Below are positions 48,591 through 59,159 of a stretch of 64,000 bases of DNA, one piece after another. Where the stretch lies: assembly GCA_036936605.1 (NCBI GenBank), contig JAUPFV010000001.1, positions 114,026,771-114,090,770 of the forward strand, read 5' to 3'. Position 1 is the stretch's first letter; every line of letters starts with the position of its first letter. The position numbers were made by a program, and so were the translations under genes. Source of the DNA: Limnanthes douglasii subsp. nivea. Lineage: Eukaryota > Streptophyta > Magnoliopsida > Brassicales > Limnanthaceae. The notes under the pieces were generated by a model. That model did no database searches and was not told where the DNA came from. It saw only the letters and a program-made list of their open reading frames with translations.

Positions 48591-49175
48591 GGTTTTAACT
48601 ATATTTTCTTACTTGTTTTTCTTAATCTTGTGATATACTAAATTCCTTGGATGGCCAAGGCATTTTTGTAACCATGTCCGGTTTGAGTCTGGTTAAGCCT
48701 TTCTTTAAACTTAAACTCCTTGGATGACCAAGGAAAATTTTATGTTCTAGTATTATCATCCGGATTTTAGCCGGATTGGCTTACCTTGCTCAATTTTTGC
48801 TCTGTTTCATACTTGCTTAAATTTAATGGCTAATGTTTAAAGAGCCCTTATTTATTTTACAAGTATTTAAGATGAGAGTGTTTAAAATCTCCGATGACAT
48901 GTATTTAATGGTCATTATTCAACCAAATTAATCCGATCTGCCAAAGATTCTTAGAAATTTGAAAACTTTAAAGAAATTGTAATCAAACCACTCCGAACAT
49001 TTTTAAAAATGTATCAAATTTTATTAAAAAAACCAGACACCTCATTAAAACCTCTCCGCGCCACCAAGGTAGGAAAGAGTATGCCCATAATATTTACATG
49101 GACTTTAAACAAGTAAATATTTACACAAATTGCATTCCAGATATAACCGGAGGTGTTCAATATTCCAAGGGTGTT
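48591..49175. other. E3 interval between converging ORFs
   Basis: It contains two imperfect copies of an ACTCCTTGGATG.CCAAGG unit (near 48,640 and 48,715) and the conserved block at 49,033-49,086 (GACACCTCATTAAAACCTCT then CCACCAAGGTAGGAAAGAGT). No ORF. Confidence 0.6.
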
Positions 49176-52100
49176 TTAAGATTCTTCCATCTTTGTCTTG
49201 AAGCGTGTATGTCCCAGGCTTGAGTTTTTTTTGGAGACCTCATAAGGCCTTTCCCAGTTTGGAGCTAGCTTGCCGAACTGCTTCTCCTTAGTATACAAGA
49301 AAATCTTTCTCAATACTTTATCCCCTGACCAAAAATCCCTTCTTTTGATTTTGGAAGCAAATCTTCTCCTCATCAAGCCTTGGTAATGGGTGGTTCTAAG
49401 ATGAGCCTTAACTATCTTTTCTTCTATCAAGTCTAACTGACTTCTGATTGCCACTTCATTAGCATGTTCAGAATAATTATGGACTTTGTATGATGGAAGA
49501 GTTGTCTCTATAGGAGCAATTGCATCCATCCCATATACTAAGGCAAAAGGAGATTCTTAAGTAGCAGCTCCAGGAGTAGTCTGGTATGACCATAACACTT
49601 CTTGTAAATAGTTTGGCCACTTTCCTGCAGCCCCTTCTACTCGACCATTTTCTTGTGGGTGGAAATGAGAAGAAAAACAATGTTGAATGCCCCAAGAGGC
49701 ACATAAATTCTCCATATCCTTGTTATCGAATTGTGGCCCATTATCTGTGGACAAATGTTAGATAGGATAAATTTTATAACAGCTTTCAAAGTAGTTCCTG
49801 CCAGTGGGGCCGCTTCTATCCATTTTGAGAAATAATCAATGGCTACAATAATAGTCATGCACCGTCCGGATGCCATTGATAGAGGCCCTACTAAATCCAG
49901 TCCCCAAAGAGCAAAAGGAACCGGTTCACAAATCAATTCCAAAGGAACAACTGGGATATGAATTTCATTACCATATCCTTGGCATCTGTCATTATGGATG
50001 GCCAATAGTATCCGGCCAAAAAAACTCTCCTGGTTAAAGCTTTATAACCACATTGTGCTAATCCTTTTCCATCACGTAGTTCGGATAGCACAATTTGAGA
50101 CTCTTCAACCCCCAAACAACGCAAAAGAGGTCTAATAAACGACTTCTTATAAAGGACATCTCTTATGATTAAGAAACCACGAGCCCTATGCTTCACTTTC
50201 CTTACTACAACTTTCTCCGGAGGCAAAATGCCATCAGAGATGTATTGAAGAAAGGGATATCTCCAGTCTTTGGGTTGAACTACTTGTATACTTAAACTTC
50301 CTCCTCTTCCTTTCTCTAATCGGGTTGTGTGGATGGACATTCTTGCACGTGAATCCATGGGTAGGACTCAGAGTATGCTACGGTTTCCAAAGAGTCTGCT
50401 AGTGTGTTCTCTGATCTAGGTATATGCTCATAGCTAATATGTTTGAAGTTAGCTGCCACTTCTTTAAGGATAAACAAGTATTTGGTCAACTGCTCTTTTT
50501 TTGCCTCAGATTGACCTTAGGCATGATGGATAAGAAGCTGAGAATATCTCATCAACCTGACTCTTTTAGCCCCACACAGAAAATCTAGCTTCAGACCAGC
50601 TATAGCAGCCTCATACTCGAACTCATTGTTAGAAGCCCTAAAAGCAAAACATATAGCATGGTATAACTTATCGCCATACGGAGAGGTTAAACATATCCCA
50701 ACACCACAAACCATGGTACTTGATCTACCATCTGTTCGGACAACCAATACCTTCTTAGTTTTCTCATCTGTAGCTTGCTTAGTACTTCTACCCTAATGGA
50801 ACTCAACCAGGAAATCAACAACAAATTGAGCTTTGATTGCAGTCCGGGGGGCGAAATCAATATCATAATCACCCAATTATACTGACCACTTGGTCATCTT
50901 TCTTAATATGTCTTCCTTCTGAAGAACATTTTTCAAAGGAAAAGACGTCCGGACGATAATATAATGAGACTGGAAATACGGCCTCATTTTTCTGGCAGCA
51001 ATCACCAAGGCTAGTGCCAATTTTTCAAGCTTTAAGTACCTTTTTTCAGCCTCCATCAGACTCTTGCTGATATAGTACACCGGACGAGGATAATTGTCCA
51101 CCTCTCTTACCAGCACCGCACTTATAGCACATTCAGACACAGCTAAGTATATGTACAAGTATTTCTCTGTCAACAGGTTTGGAAATGGTTTTGGGGGAAG
51201 ATAAATGCTTTTTTATTTCATTAAACGCCTGGTCGCACTGTGGAGACCAGTTAAAGTATTTAGCACATTTTAAAGTCTGAAAAAACAGGGCTCACATGTC
51301 CGAAGACCTTGAAATAAAACGATTTAATGCAGCCAACCTTCCTGTCAACCTTTGTACTTCTTTAACATTCCGAGGAGGATCCATTTTTAACAAGGCATCA
51401 AATTGGTCCGGATCAGGCTGTATCCCTTTCTCACTTATCACATACCCCTAAAAATTTCCGGATTGCACCCCAAACACACATTTTTCTGGATTAAATTTTA
51501 AATTAACCTTTGCAAGTTGGCAAAAATTTCTTGAAGATCAGCTAGGTGCAACTCTTCTTCCACTATTTTTACCATAATGTCATCAATACATACTTCCATA
51601 TGCATCCTAATCTGATCAGCAAATGCTTTGCTTACCAACCTCTGATAGGTAGCCCCAACATTTTTCAACCCAAAAGGCATCACCTTGTAAGAATGGAGGC
51701 CCCTATCTGTAACAAAAGTAGTGTGTTCCTGGCCCTTCGAATACACCTGTATCTGGTTATAACCGGAGAAGGCATCCATGAAGGACAATAACTTGTTCCC
51801 CGATGTGGAGTCTACCAACTGATCTATTTAGGGACTGGATAGAGATCTTTTGGGCAAGCTTTGTTGAGGTCAGTAAAGTCGATACACATACACCATTTTC
51901 CATTCTTTTTCTTTACTAACACTGGGTTGGCTGTCCATAAAAGATATTGAGACTCCTTTATGTGTCCCATCTTGGTAAGTCGGTCAACCTCTTGAACTAT
52001 GACATCGACTTTTTCCTTAGAAAAATCTCTCCTTCTTTACACAACAGGCACAACATCTCTTCGGATACATAACTGGTGTGATATAACATTCGCAGGTACT

Positions 52101-53040
52101 ACGGTCACATCAACATTGCACCAAGCAAAAACATGTTGGTGGTTTGCCAAAAAGAACAACTTTTTCTTCGATTCTGGTGCCATCTTGGAGCCGATTTTAA
52201 CACTCATTCCTTCAGCCAGAGAGTGGGTTTCAACTTTTTCAATTGGTATCAAAACACCAGGGGTCTCTCTGAGGTCATCAATTTCACCCTCACCCTCAAA
52301 GGGCCCCAACAACTGCTAATCTTCATTTATCCGGACTGCCCCCAGAGGTTTAGGGGCAAGTGCAGTTGCATAACATTCTCTTGCTATTTTTTGGCTCCTC
52401 CGGACAACTCCCACTTGTCATTGAACTGCATACTTTGAACATTGGTGAACTGTTGAAACCACAACACGCATCCTAGAGAGCCAAGACCTCCTAAAGATCG
52501 CATTATAACATATGGGGAAATCTACCACAACGAAAAGTACCCTGACCATCTTCTTAAAGGCCATTTTCCCAACAATACCTCCTCCTCACATTCTCCGATA
52601 ACATCTGCAGAGCTCCCTGTGAAGACCATAATGGATCTGTTCGAACGCTGAATCACTGCTGGATTTTGCATCTATTTATAGGAACTTAAAAAGAGAATAT
52701 TGGCTGAGCTGCCAGTGTCAATCAAAATTCGCATGATGTCGTTGCGCCCAATCGATGCTCCTATCACCACAACATCCTCATGAGGACCAACTATGTCCCT
52801 TAGATCATCTTCATCAAAAACAATTAAGGGAAAAGGAATTTGGGACTGATAGGAAGACATGCCTCCCTTCAACTGAGTAGCTCGAGTGTGAACATGCCTC
52901 TTTCTTGAAGAAGAATTTGGCATTGTCATAGTGTCTCCTCCGAATATAGTAAGTGACTCAAAAAGGCTTATGAGTTCAGACACTGTCTTGGTATGTTCTG
53001 TTATAACCCTTACTTTATTCCGGGTTGGAACAGGATCCAA
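49176..53040 (-). pseudogene. E3 pol relic: protease, RT, two RNase H domains, integrase
   Basis: Protease: ILIDTGSSANILFLSSYK near 52,700 with catalytic DTG. RT: NHQHVFAWCNVDVT (52,150), FMDAFSGYNQI, DRGLHSYKVMPFGLKN, VCIDDIMVK near 51,590, where the usual YIDD is CIDD. RNase H: 51,173-50,877 (YPRPVYYISKSLMEAEKRYL). Archaeal-like RNase H: 50,747-50,517 (VVRTDGRSSTMVCGVGICLT, SNNEFEYEAAIAGLKL). Integrase: 50,260-49,176, with WGLDLVGPLSMASGRCM and AIDYFSKWIEAAP, STDNGPQFDNKDMENLC and GRVEGA, and a C-terminal LAPNWERPYEVSK. The order RT-RNH-aRNH-INT is the Tat type. Stops in the RT region (about 51,800-52,040) and elsewhere inactivate it. Confidence 0.9.
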
Positions 53041-54733
53041 ATATTCTGATCGACATCAAATCTTTCAATGATTACCATGGTCCCGTCCGGAGCAGATGTC
53101 CCTACATTGTTCGTTAGGCCAGTCTGGTGAGAATTGTCAGGCCTATTTCTACTTCTTCTCTTGACATAAGCTCCCAACTTTCCCATTTCAATCAGATTTT
53201 GCACCTCTTGCTTCAAAGCGATGCAATCTTCGGTGTTATGGCCAATATCATGATGATATTGGCAAAAACAAGTATTACGACTTTCCCTAGGAGATTGAAG
53301 TGTTGTCGGCTTCTTGAAATGTACCTCATCTTTTGTTTTGTCATAGATGGTTGCCATATTTTCTTTCAATTCAGCAAACCACTCTGGTTGTATCCAAGGT
53401 CCTCGTTTATTTCTGGACTGCTGGCTCTGAGCTGGAGCTGGGTGAGATTGAGTCTGTTTGGCCTTGTTGGGCCCTTGTCCAGATTTTTTGGCCTTATATC
53501 CGGACTGGTTCTGGTTTGGTGCAGCTCGGGCAGATCTCACTTGCCTCTGTACCCTAGTATTTTTTATTTCATCTACATTTATTTGCTTTCCCACCTGGTT
53601 TAGCAAACCACCCCAAGTCATAGTCTTCTTCCTGGTTACTGAATCGGCCAGATTTCCAAGGTTTAATCCTTGTCTCAAAGAAGCTATTGCTACCTACCAA
53701 ATCAATCAGCTAACCCATTCTTTGTGTTCACGAACCGTCTTATATAGTCTTTCAAAGATTCGTTTGGTTCTTGGGAACAATGGATGATAGTATCTTCATT
53801 TTCCTTCACCTCCTTACTCCCTACAAACTGCCTTCGGAAGGCCACCCAAAACGTGTCAAAGTTTCTGATACAACCCTGTGGTAAGCTGTTGTACCATTTC
53901 AAAGCACTTCCTGTAAAAGATTGAGAGAAGGCTCTACAAAGCAGTTTGTCATCATCATCAAAATTCATCATAACTTTTTTAAACTGTTCCAGATGGTTGT
54001 CCGGATCTTTGCTCCCATCATACTTATCCATTTTAGTACTGTCAAACCTCTTAGGAAGGTTTCCGGACAGTATCTTGGATGACAATGGGGATTGCCTCCA
54101 ATTCCGTCCATAACTAAAAACAGTTTCTTCATTAGGTGTTGCAAAAATACCTGGCTCATCATGGAAAGCAAAGGGATCCATCTGCAGCTGATCAACATGC
54201 GTACGACTATGACTGTGGCTGTGAGACGACCCTTTTCCCAGATGTCTCTTTAATCTCCCATGTCTATTCCTCTTTCTTGAGTAATTTTTAACCAACTTTT
54301 GTTTCTTCTTGGATCTCCCCTCATCGTTGTTGGATGACAAGGATTCCTCAAGCCCATCCTCATTCGATGAGCTACTAGAGGACTCAAACTCTGAGCTCTC
54401 CACCGGTTTGGACCGGTGAGATTTCTTGAAACTCACATGGGTCTTTATTGTACTCAAGTGAGTCTTTGCTGATGGGTCATTCTCCCTTGGGTTGTCAGTA
54501 TGGTGAATGGCTGACACTTTCGAATTTTCCTTTAAACCCAACTCTACTTTTGACTTTTTCTTTAAACCCAACTCTACTTTCGACTTTTCCTTTAAACCCA
54601 ACTATGCCTTTTTAGTGGCCCTCAAAGCTTTTATTTCAGCTTTCAGCCTGTCTCGTTCTTCGACCGTGTACTCATCGTTCTCTCCCACCACTTCTATCAA
54701 AGGTGGTGGGACTGCTTGCTCGTCCGGATTCAT
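53010..54733 (-). pseudogene. E3 gag, nearly complete but with stops
   Basis: The ATG at 54,733 begins MNPDEQAVPPPLIEVVGEND, then a charged helix and a TAG at about 54,605. From there a 299-codon frame is open: three copies of GLKEKSKVEL-like repeats, a Ser/Asp-rich stretch, a HSHSHSRTHVDQ histidine-rich patch, and the gag core LPKRFDSTKMDKYDGSKDPD with SALKWYNSLPQGCIRNFDTF. A second frame (53,678-53,010) has LRQGLNLGNLADSVTRKK and the zinc knuckle CQYHHDIGHNTEDC. Gag packages the element RNA in cytoplasmic particles. Only a few lesions separate it from an open frame. Confidence 0.88.
54519..54608 (-). repeat. In-frame 30-bp triplication in E3 gag
   Basis: Three successive 30-bp units start at 54,519, 54,549 and 54,579 and share TTTAAACCCAACTCTACTT. 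They encode the ten-residue motif GLKEKSKVEL three times. E1 and E2 have no such triplication at this place. Confidence 0.85.
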
Positions 54734-54783
54734 CTGAACTGGTTTTTCTTGCTGGTTTGAATGTTAGATTCAGGAACCTTCTC

Positions 54784-54801
54784 CTCCCACTGTGGTCGCC
54801 A
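54784..54801 (-). promoter_or_regulatory. E3 primer-binding site, tRNA-Arg type
   Basis: The minus strand reads TGGCGACCACAGTGGGAG three bases after the 5' LTR. From memory this is complementary to the 3' end of a plant arginine tRNA including CCA. It is the unmutated form of the sites in E1 and E2. Confidence 0.75.
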
Positions 54802-54804
54802 ATT

Positions 54805-55181
54805 TGGTGAGGTTTATTTTAACCTGAGGGTAATTTTGTCAAGTGTTCTAGAGAGTTTTAAGGGTATTAAATGTTTGGGTGTTTTGTAGTGAGATATTTA
54901 AGCTTCCTGGTTGTATTGAATGTTCATTACCCTCATTAATGAAAGTAGTTGGGTATTTATACCCTTAATTATAGACCCATGGGCTTTCGGGCTGAGTTGT
55001 GAAACCGGGTCGAGTTTAAAGACACATTAGTTTTCAAGTAGATTAGCACCTAGCTTAGTCAAAAGGTGTTTAGTGTTTTAATACTTTTGTCCTGTCCGGA
55101 TAGTTCAGTGGGCACTTATTGTCCGAATTACCCCTGTCCGGTTTTCTTAGAGAGTAATGGTGGATAAATTCGGACTCATCA
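54805..55181 (-). repeat. E3 5' LTR with TATA box
   Basis: The minus strand runs TGATGAGTCC to CCTCACCA. A TATAAATA box (54,954-54,961) lies in the palindrome GGGTATTTATACCC, about 220 bp from the LTR start. U3 carries three CGGACA words (CCGGACAGG, TTCGGACAA, TCCGGACAGG), also seen in the sister LTRs. Confidence 0.95.
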
Positions 55182-55186
55182 GTAGC

Positions 55187-56573
55187 AACACTCTCAGTTA
55201 GATTAACATGATACTCTGGCCTTATCCACTGATTGGGCCTCGACCTATGAAACTGGTACCCTGATGCTTGATTTGAATATCCTCCAATTCAAGTAGATAA
55301 ATAGTTGTTGTTCCTCGGACGTGCTGGTTGAGCTGAATTCAGAGATTTCCCTTGATTGTTTCGCACATGTCCTGAATTATTCTGAATAGTTCCAACTACT
55401 CCTCGAACTCTGGTCGACTCTTCAACCTTGATTTGGTCCTCTACCTGAGCCATCACTGCTCCAAAAGTCAAATCTCTTCGCTTTTTTGTTTCATTTGTTA
55501 TATCTCCTGCTAACAATCCTTGTCAAAAGGCTGCCATTGCTACAAGTTCCTCACAATTACCTAAATAAGCCTTGGTTAAGACAAACCTCTTAGTGTAATC
55601 CTTAATTTTTCTTTCACTGCTTGCTTGCCTTGAATTATCGTATTTCCATTCGCTCGCATTTCTTTGCTCCCCGCAAATTGTCTTTGGAAAAGCAGTATAA
55701 AATATCTAAAATTTGAAATTGAACCCCTCAGAATTTTGTTGTACCACTTTAATGATGTTCATATACACGTTCGAGAGAAATCTCATCAGACCAACCTGTC
55801 ATCGTCCTTAAAATTTAACATGCAATTTTATAACTGTTCGATGTGATCGTCAAGATCTTGCATCCCATCGAATTTTTCAACCTTTTAAATGCCAAACCGC
55901 TTCGGAAGGGTGATAGATCTAATCTCAGTTGTTAGAGGAGAATTTCTCCAGGAAACACTTTGGACATATGGAGTGCCATTCCCAGCTCCCATCATAGCGT
56001 ATAAATTCCGATCATCCACCACGTTGTATTGGTTTGATGTATTTCCTTCACACCAATAAGCCTCCCTCAAGCATCATGGTTTATTTTCTTTCATAGCTTT
56101 GTACTCCTTTTCAATTTTTAGGTCGATTATTTTCTTCTTTTGAAGATCCTCGATACCTCTTAAAATCATATCCTAAACATTCCATTTCTTCGTCACTGGA
56201 CGTGATACCTTTGTTTATCCTTTTTATCTTTTCATGAAGTGTAACGCTCCTTAGAAGATCCAAAACGCGTTTTTCCTGTTCACTTTTAATCTGCCGAGTT
56301 GTACAATATTGATCATACTGATCACCAACGTCATTTTTGTCTTCCATTTGTCTTACTTCTGAATTCAGCATAGCTGACTGAATTTCTTGTTCTCCACGTC
56401 TCATTTAGAGCTGTAATTTTATCCAGCAAATGGATTCATTCGCATTTCAATATCCGATTGAGTTTGTCGAACCAGAAAATATTCATCCGGCCTATCATCA
56501 ACTCCTTAAAAATTCTTTTTAACGTTTCGACAGCTGCTCGAACTAGTGGATCATTCTCTTTTCTTGGATTCAT
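55187..56573 (-). pseudogene. F2b gag, N-terminal and central part
   Basis: The ATG at 56,573 begins MNPRKENDPLVRAAVETLKR. A charged coiled-coil stretch (KSEQEKRVLDLLRSVTLHEK) follows, then decayed capsid sequence (EAVWHLKG, SERKIKDYTKRFVLTKAYL) and LAGDITNETKKRRDLTFGAV with EDQIKVEESTRVRG. The frame runs to LTES at 55,187 and continues at 44,823 on the other side of E3. Multiple stops are present. It is closest to the F2c gag. Confidence 0.8.
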
Positions 56574-56681
56574 CCTCAATTGAAGTAGTTTTCAAGGACT
56601 CGAACGGGAACAAAAGAGAAAAATCGAAAAGAAACAATTGAGGCACCAATCAGAGATCAGTCCCTAATGAAGTCACCAATT

Positions 56682-57067
56682 TGATAAGCCTTTATTTGGT
56701 TTCACAAAATACAATTGGGGAGAAGTAAAAGATGTAGATAGAAGTAGATTCTATAGAGAGAAAGTCAAGAGATAAAAGTAGTTAATCTGAAAAGTCATAG
56801 AGATATCTTAGTTCAGCTGTGGCCTTTATATAGAGGCGCAAATACTTAAGCTTTAACTAGTCAGAGAGCTATCTTAGTTCAGCCTTGGCTATTATATATA
56901 TGCGCAAATAATTAAGCTTTAACTGAAACGGTTACAAAAAATGGTCTAATTGCATATTAGTTTCCAATTAAAACGTAAAGCTCAGAATTGTTCCTATGAT
57001 TATACAATCTGTTATAAAAGGTTTTATTTCTTTATATTTTAGTCCTCTAAGTTATACTTGTTTATCA
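56682..57067 (-). repeat. F2b 5' LTR with duplicated core promoter and primer site at 56,661-56,678
   Basis: The LTR (386 bp) is TGATAA...TTATCA. Its inner part has a 66-bp tandem duplication (56,799-56,864 and 56,865-56,931) sharing ATCTTAGTTCAGC, GCGCAAATA and TTAAGCTTTAACT. On the minus strand the first unit carries TATATAAAG, the second a TATATATAA. Three bases left of the LTR the minus strand reads TGGTGACTTCATTAGGGA, a decayed primer site that fits a different arginine tRNA than in the E elements. ACTGT (57,068-57,072) is the presumed target duplication; its left partner is lost. Confidence 0.8.
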
Positions 57068-58260
57068 ACTGTAACATATTTTTTAATAGATAGAAGTTTG
57101 GAAAACTATTGTATGAGCCTGAAAATAGGGACGTATTTTCCTAGCAGGTACCACCAAGACCAAAGCCAACTTCTCAAGTCTTAAGTATCTTTTTTCCAAA
57201 CAAAATAAGTTTTTTCTCACATGATAAACTGCTCAAGAAGACCCACCTTCTTCCCTTATCAACACAACACTGATGGCATAATCCGACACAACAACATACA
57301 AAAACAATTGTTCACTTATTCAAGGCTTAGATAGAATTTCTGGTAATGGTAAATGTTCTTTAAGCCTTGAAAATTCCACCTCGCATTTTGGTGTCTAAAT
57401 GAATTGCTTTGGTCGCCGCAACACTTGAGAAAAAGGGAGCACATTTACCAAAAAACCGAGAAATAAATCTATTTAAAGCAACCAACCTTCCTGTCAAAAT
57501 ATGAAACTCTTTAATTGTCTGAGGTGATGTCATCACTATTAAAGCCTTACTTGGTTAGGATCGTCTTCTATTTCATTTTCACTTATAGTGTATCCCAAGA
57601 ATTTTCGTGACCTAGCACCGAAAAGGCACTTTTAATGGATTTAAATTTAATTGAATAATCTCAGAGTAAAAAACAATTCCTCCAAATCTCGTAAGTGTTC
57701 GTCATCTGATTGGTTTTTGACCCACATATCATCGATATAAACTTCCATATTTCTTCCAATTTGAGAAGTAATCTTCTTGTTTACTAATCTTTGATACGTT
57801 GCCCCAACGTTCTTAAAACCAAAAGCCATGACCCAGTAACAATGCAATCCTTAGTCAGTTATGAACATAGTACTTTCTTGATCTTTCAGATTCATCAGGA
57901 TTTGATTGTAACCTACGAACGCATCCATGAAATAAAGCATTTTATTCCCCGATACTAGATCAACAAGTTAATTTATTCTTGGCACATGAAATGGATCTTT
58001 CGGAGACGCCTTATTCAAATCAGTTAAGTCAACACATATTCTCAATTTTCCGTTCTTCTTTTTTACAAGCATCGGATTTGCAGTCAATAATGGTTATTGT
58101 ACCTCCCGTATATGTTTGACCTTGGATAAACGATCCATTTCAGCCACAATTTCTTCAGATTATTCTATAGAGAAAGCTCTCCTATTTTGAATATGGGCCA
58201 TATTTTCGGATTTAAAGCCAAGCTATGACATATTACCTTAGATGAGACCCCTACCACATC
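57068..58260 (-). pseudogene. F2c RT and first half of RNase H
   Basis: RT shows NGKLRICVDLTDLNKAS-like residues near 58,040, MDAFVGYNQI near 57,920, CYWVMAFGFKNVGATYQRLV near 57,820 and VYIDDM near 57,740, all in broken frames. RNase H follows (HTKMRGGIFKA-like, then NKLVLALVVPARKIRPYFQA-like near 57,130). The domain is cut at 57,068 by the F2b LTR. The remainder of pol is not here and is presumed lost or, for integrase, at 25,262-26,361. Confidence 0.75.
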
Positions 58261-58649
58261 CTCGGTTTTTCAGGAAAACACATCTAAACTTTCAAACAAA
58301 TGCTTAAGAAATTGGTAACGTAAAGTAGGTGACAATAATGTCCCTATTTGCAAATTTTCTCGTTAAAGAACATATACTCCTCCACATTTTCTCCTAAGAC
58401 TATAGAACTTGGGGTTTCCCTTGGATAATTTACTCATTCATTATCTGAAGTCAATCCCATTGATTGATATTCAGTCATTTGATCACCAGAAGTGATATTT
58501 TAGAAAATGCAAATTTGTTGCATAACATTCTCTCACCACTTGTTGGTCACTTCGAACTACTCTGAAACGATCACCAATTATATATTTCAAGAAATGATGA
58601 GCAATTGAAACAACAGCATACATCCTAGAAAACCATGACCATCCCGAAA

Positions 58650-59120
58650 TTCCATTATAGATGGTCGGACAATCCACCACCATAAACAAAAATTGATTTT
58701 TTTTTTCCTAAAAGGACCTCTCCCAATAAAACATATCCCTCAAACTCCCTGATAACTTGCATCGTTACCCCTGTAAACCCAATTATAATGTTCTCAAATC
58801 GGAGAATTACAGGTGGATTATGCATCTTATCATACATTGATTTTAATAACACATTCGCTGAGTTCCCTATATCAATTAATATTCGCCGGATCTTTGTTCT
58901 CGATATTCCTGTGCTGATCACCACAACATCCTCATGGGGTCCAGCTATGCCTTTAGTATCGTTCTCGACAAACAAAATAAAAGGTGTAACATTCATTCCA
59001 TAAAGATAGGTAGACATGTTACCTCCTATTTGAGTTTCCAAACTTACTACATGTCTTTTTGTTGAACTATTTGTATTTCCAACCATAGTATATCCTCCAA
59101 AATGGCCATATTCTCAAAAT
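58650..59120 (-). pseudogene. F2c protease relic
   Basis: A 143-codon frame (59,086-58,655) starts MVGNTNSSTKRHVVSLETQI and contains NDTKGIAGPHEDVVVISTGI then RRILIDIGNSANVLLKSMYD. The catalytic triplet is DIG instead of DTG, a C-to-T change that would inactivate the enzyme. The segment matches the protease of F2b, E2 and E3. Confidence 0.8.
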
Positions 59121-59159
59121 ACTCTAAAACTATGAACCCTTCCTCGGTATATCCGATAT

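Larger units (their letters stand above)
44829..55181 (-). mobile_element. E3, structurally complete Tat-type element with target duplication GTAGC
   Basis: The element is 10,353 bp with LTRs of 376 and 377 bp and the 5-bp duplication GTAGC at 44,824-44,828 and 55,182-55,186. From right to left: 5' LTR, primer site, gag, protease, RT, RNase H, archaeal-like RNase H, integrase, conserved non-coding block, antisense ORF, purine tract (minus AAAAAAAGGGCTAC at 45,205-45,218), 3' LTR. It sits inside the gag of F2b, and excising it with one GTAGC restores that frame. All ORFs have stops, so it is not autonomous. It is the best reference for the family in this window. Confidence 0.95.
26362..57067 (-). 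mobile_element. F2b, Tat-type gypsy element split by E1, E2 and E3
   Basis: From right to left the parts are: 5' LTR (57,067-56,682), tRNA-Arg-like primer site, gag (56,573-55,187), E3 insertion, rest of gag and protease, RT and two RNase H domains to 41,811, E2 insertion with deletion of integrase, a non-coding interval (38,094-37,823), E1 insertion, antisense ORF (30,003-27,107), purine tract and a truncated 3' LTR (26,537-26,362). After removal of E3 the gag frame reads through without loss. The right edge (57,067) interrupts the RNase H of F2c, so F2b entered F2c. Confidence 0.75.

Noticed and set aside
53127..53603. A 158-codon plus-strand frame inside E3.
   Set aside because: It is the shadow of gag (zinc knuckle and linker) on the minus strand.
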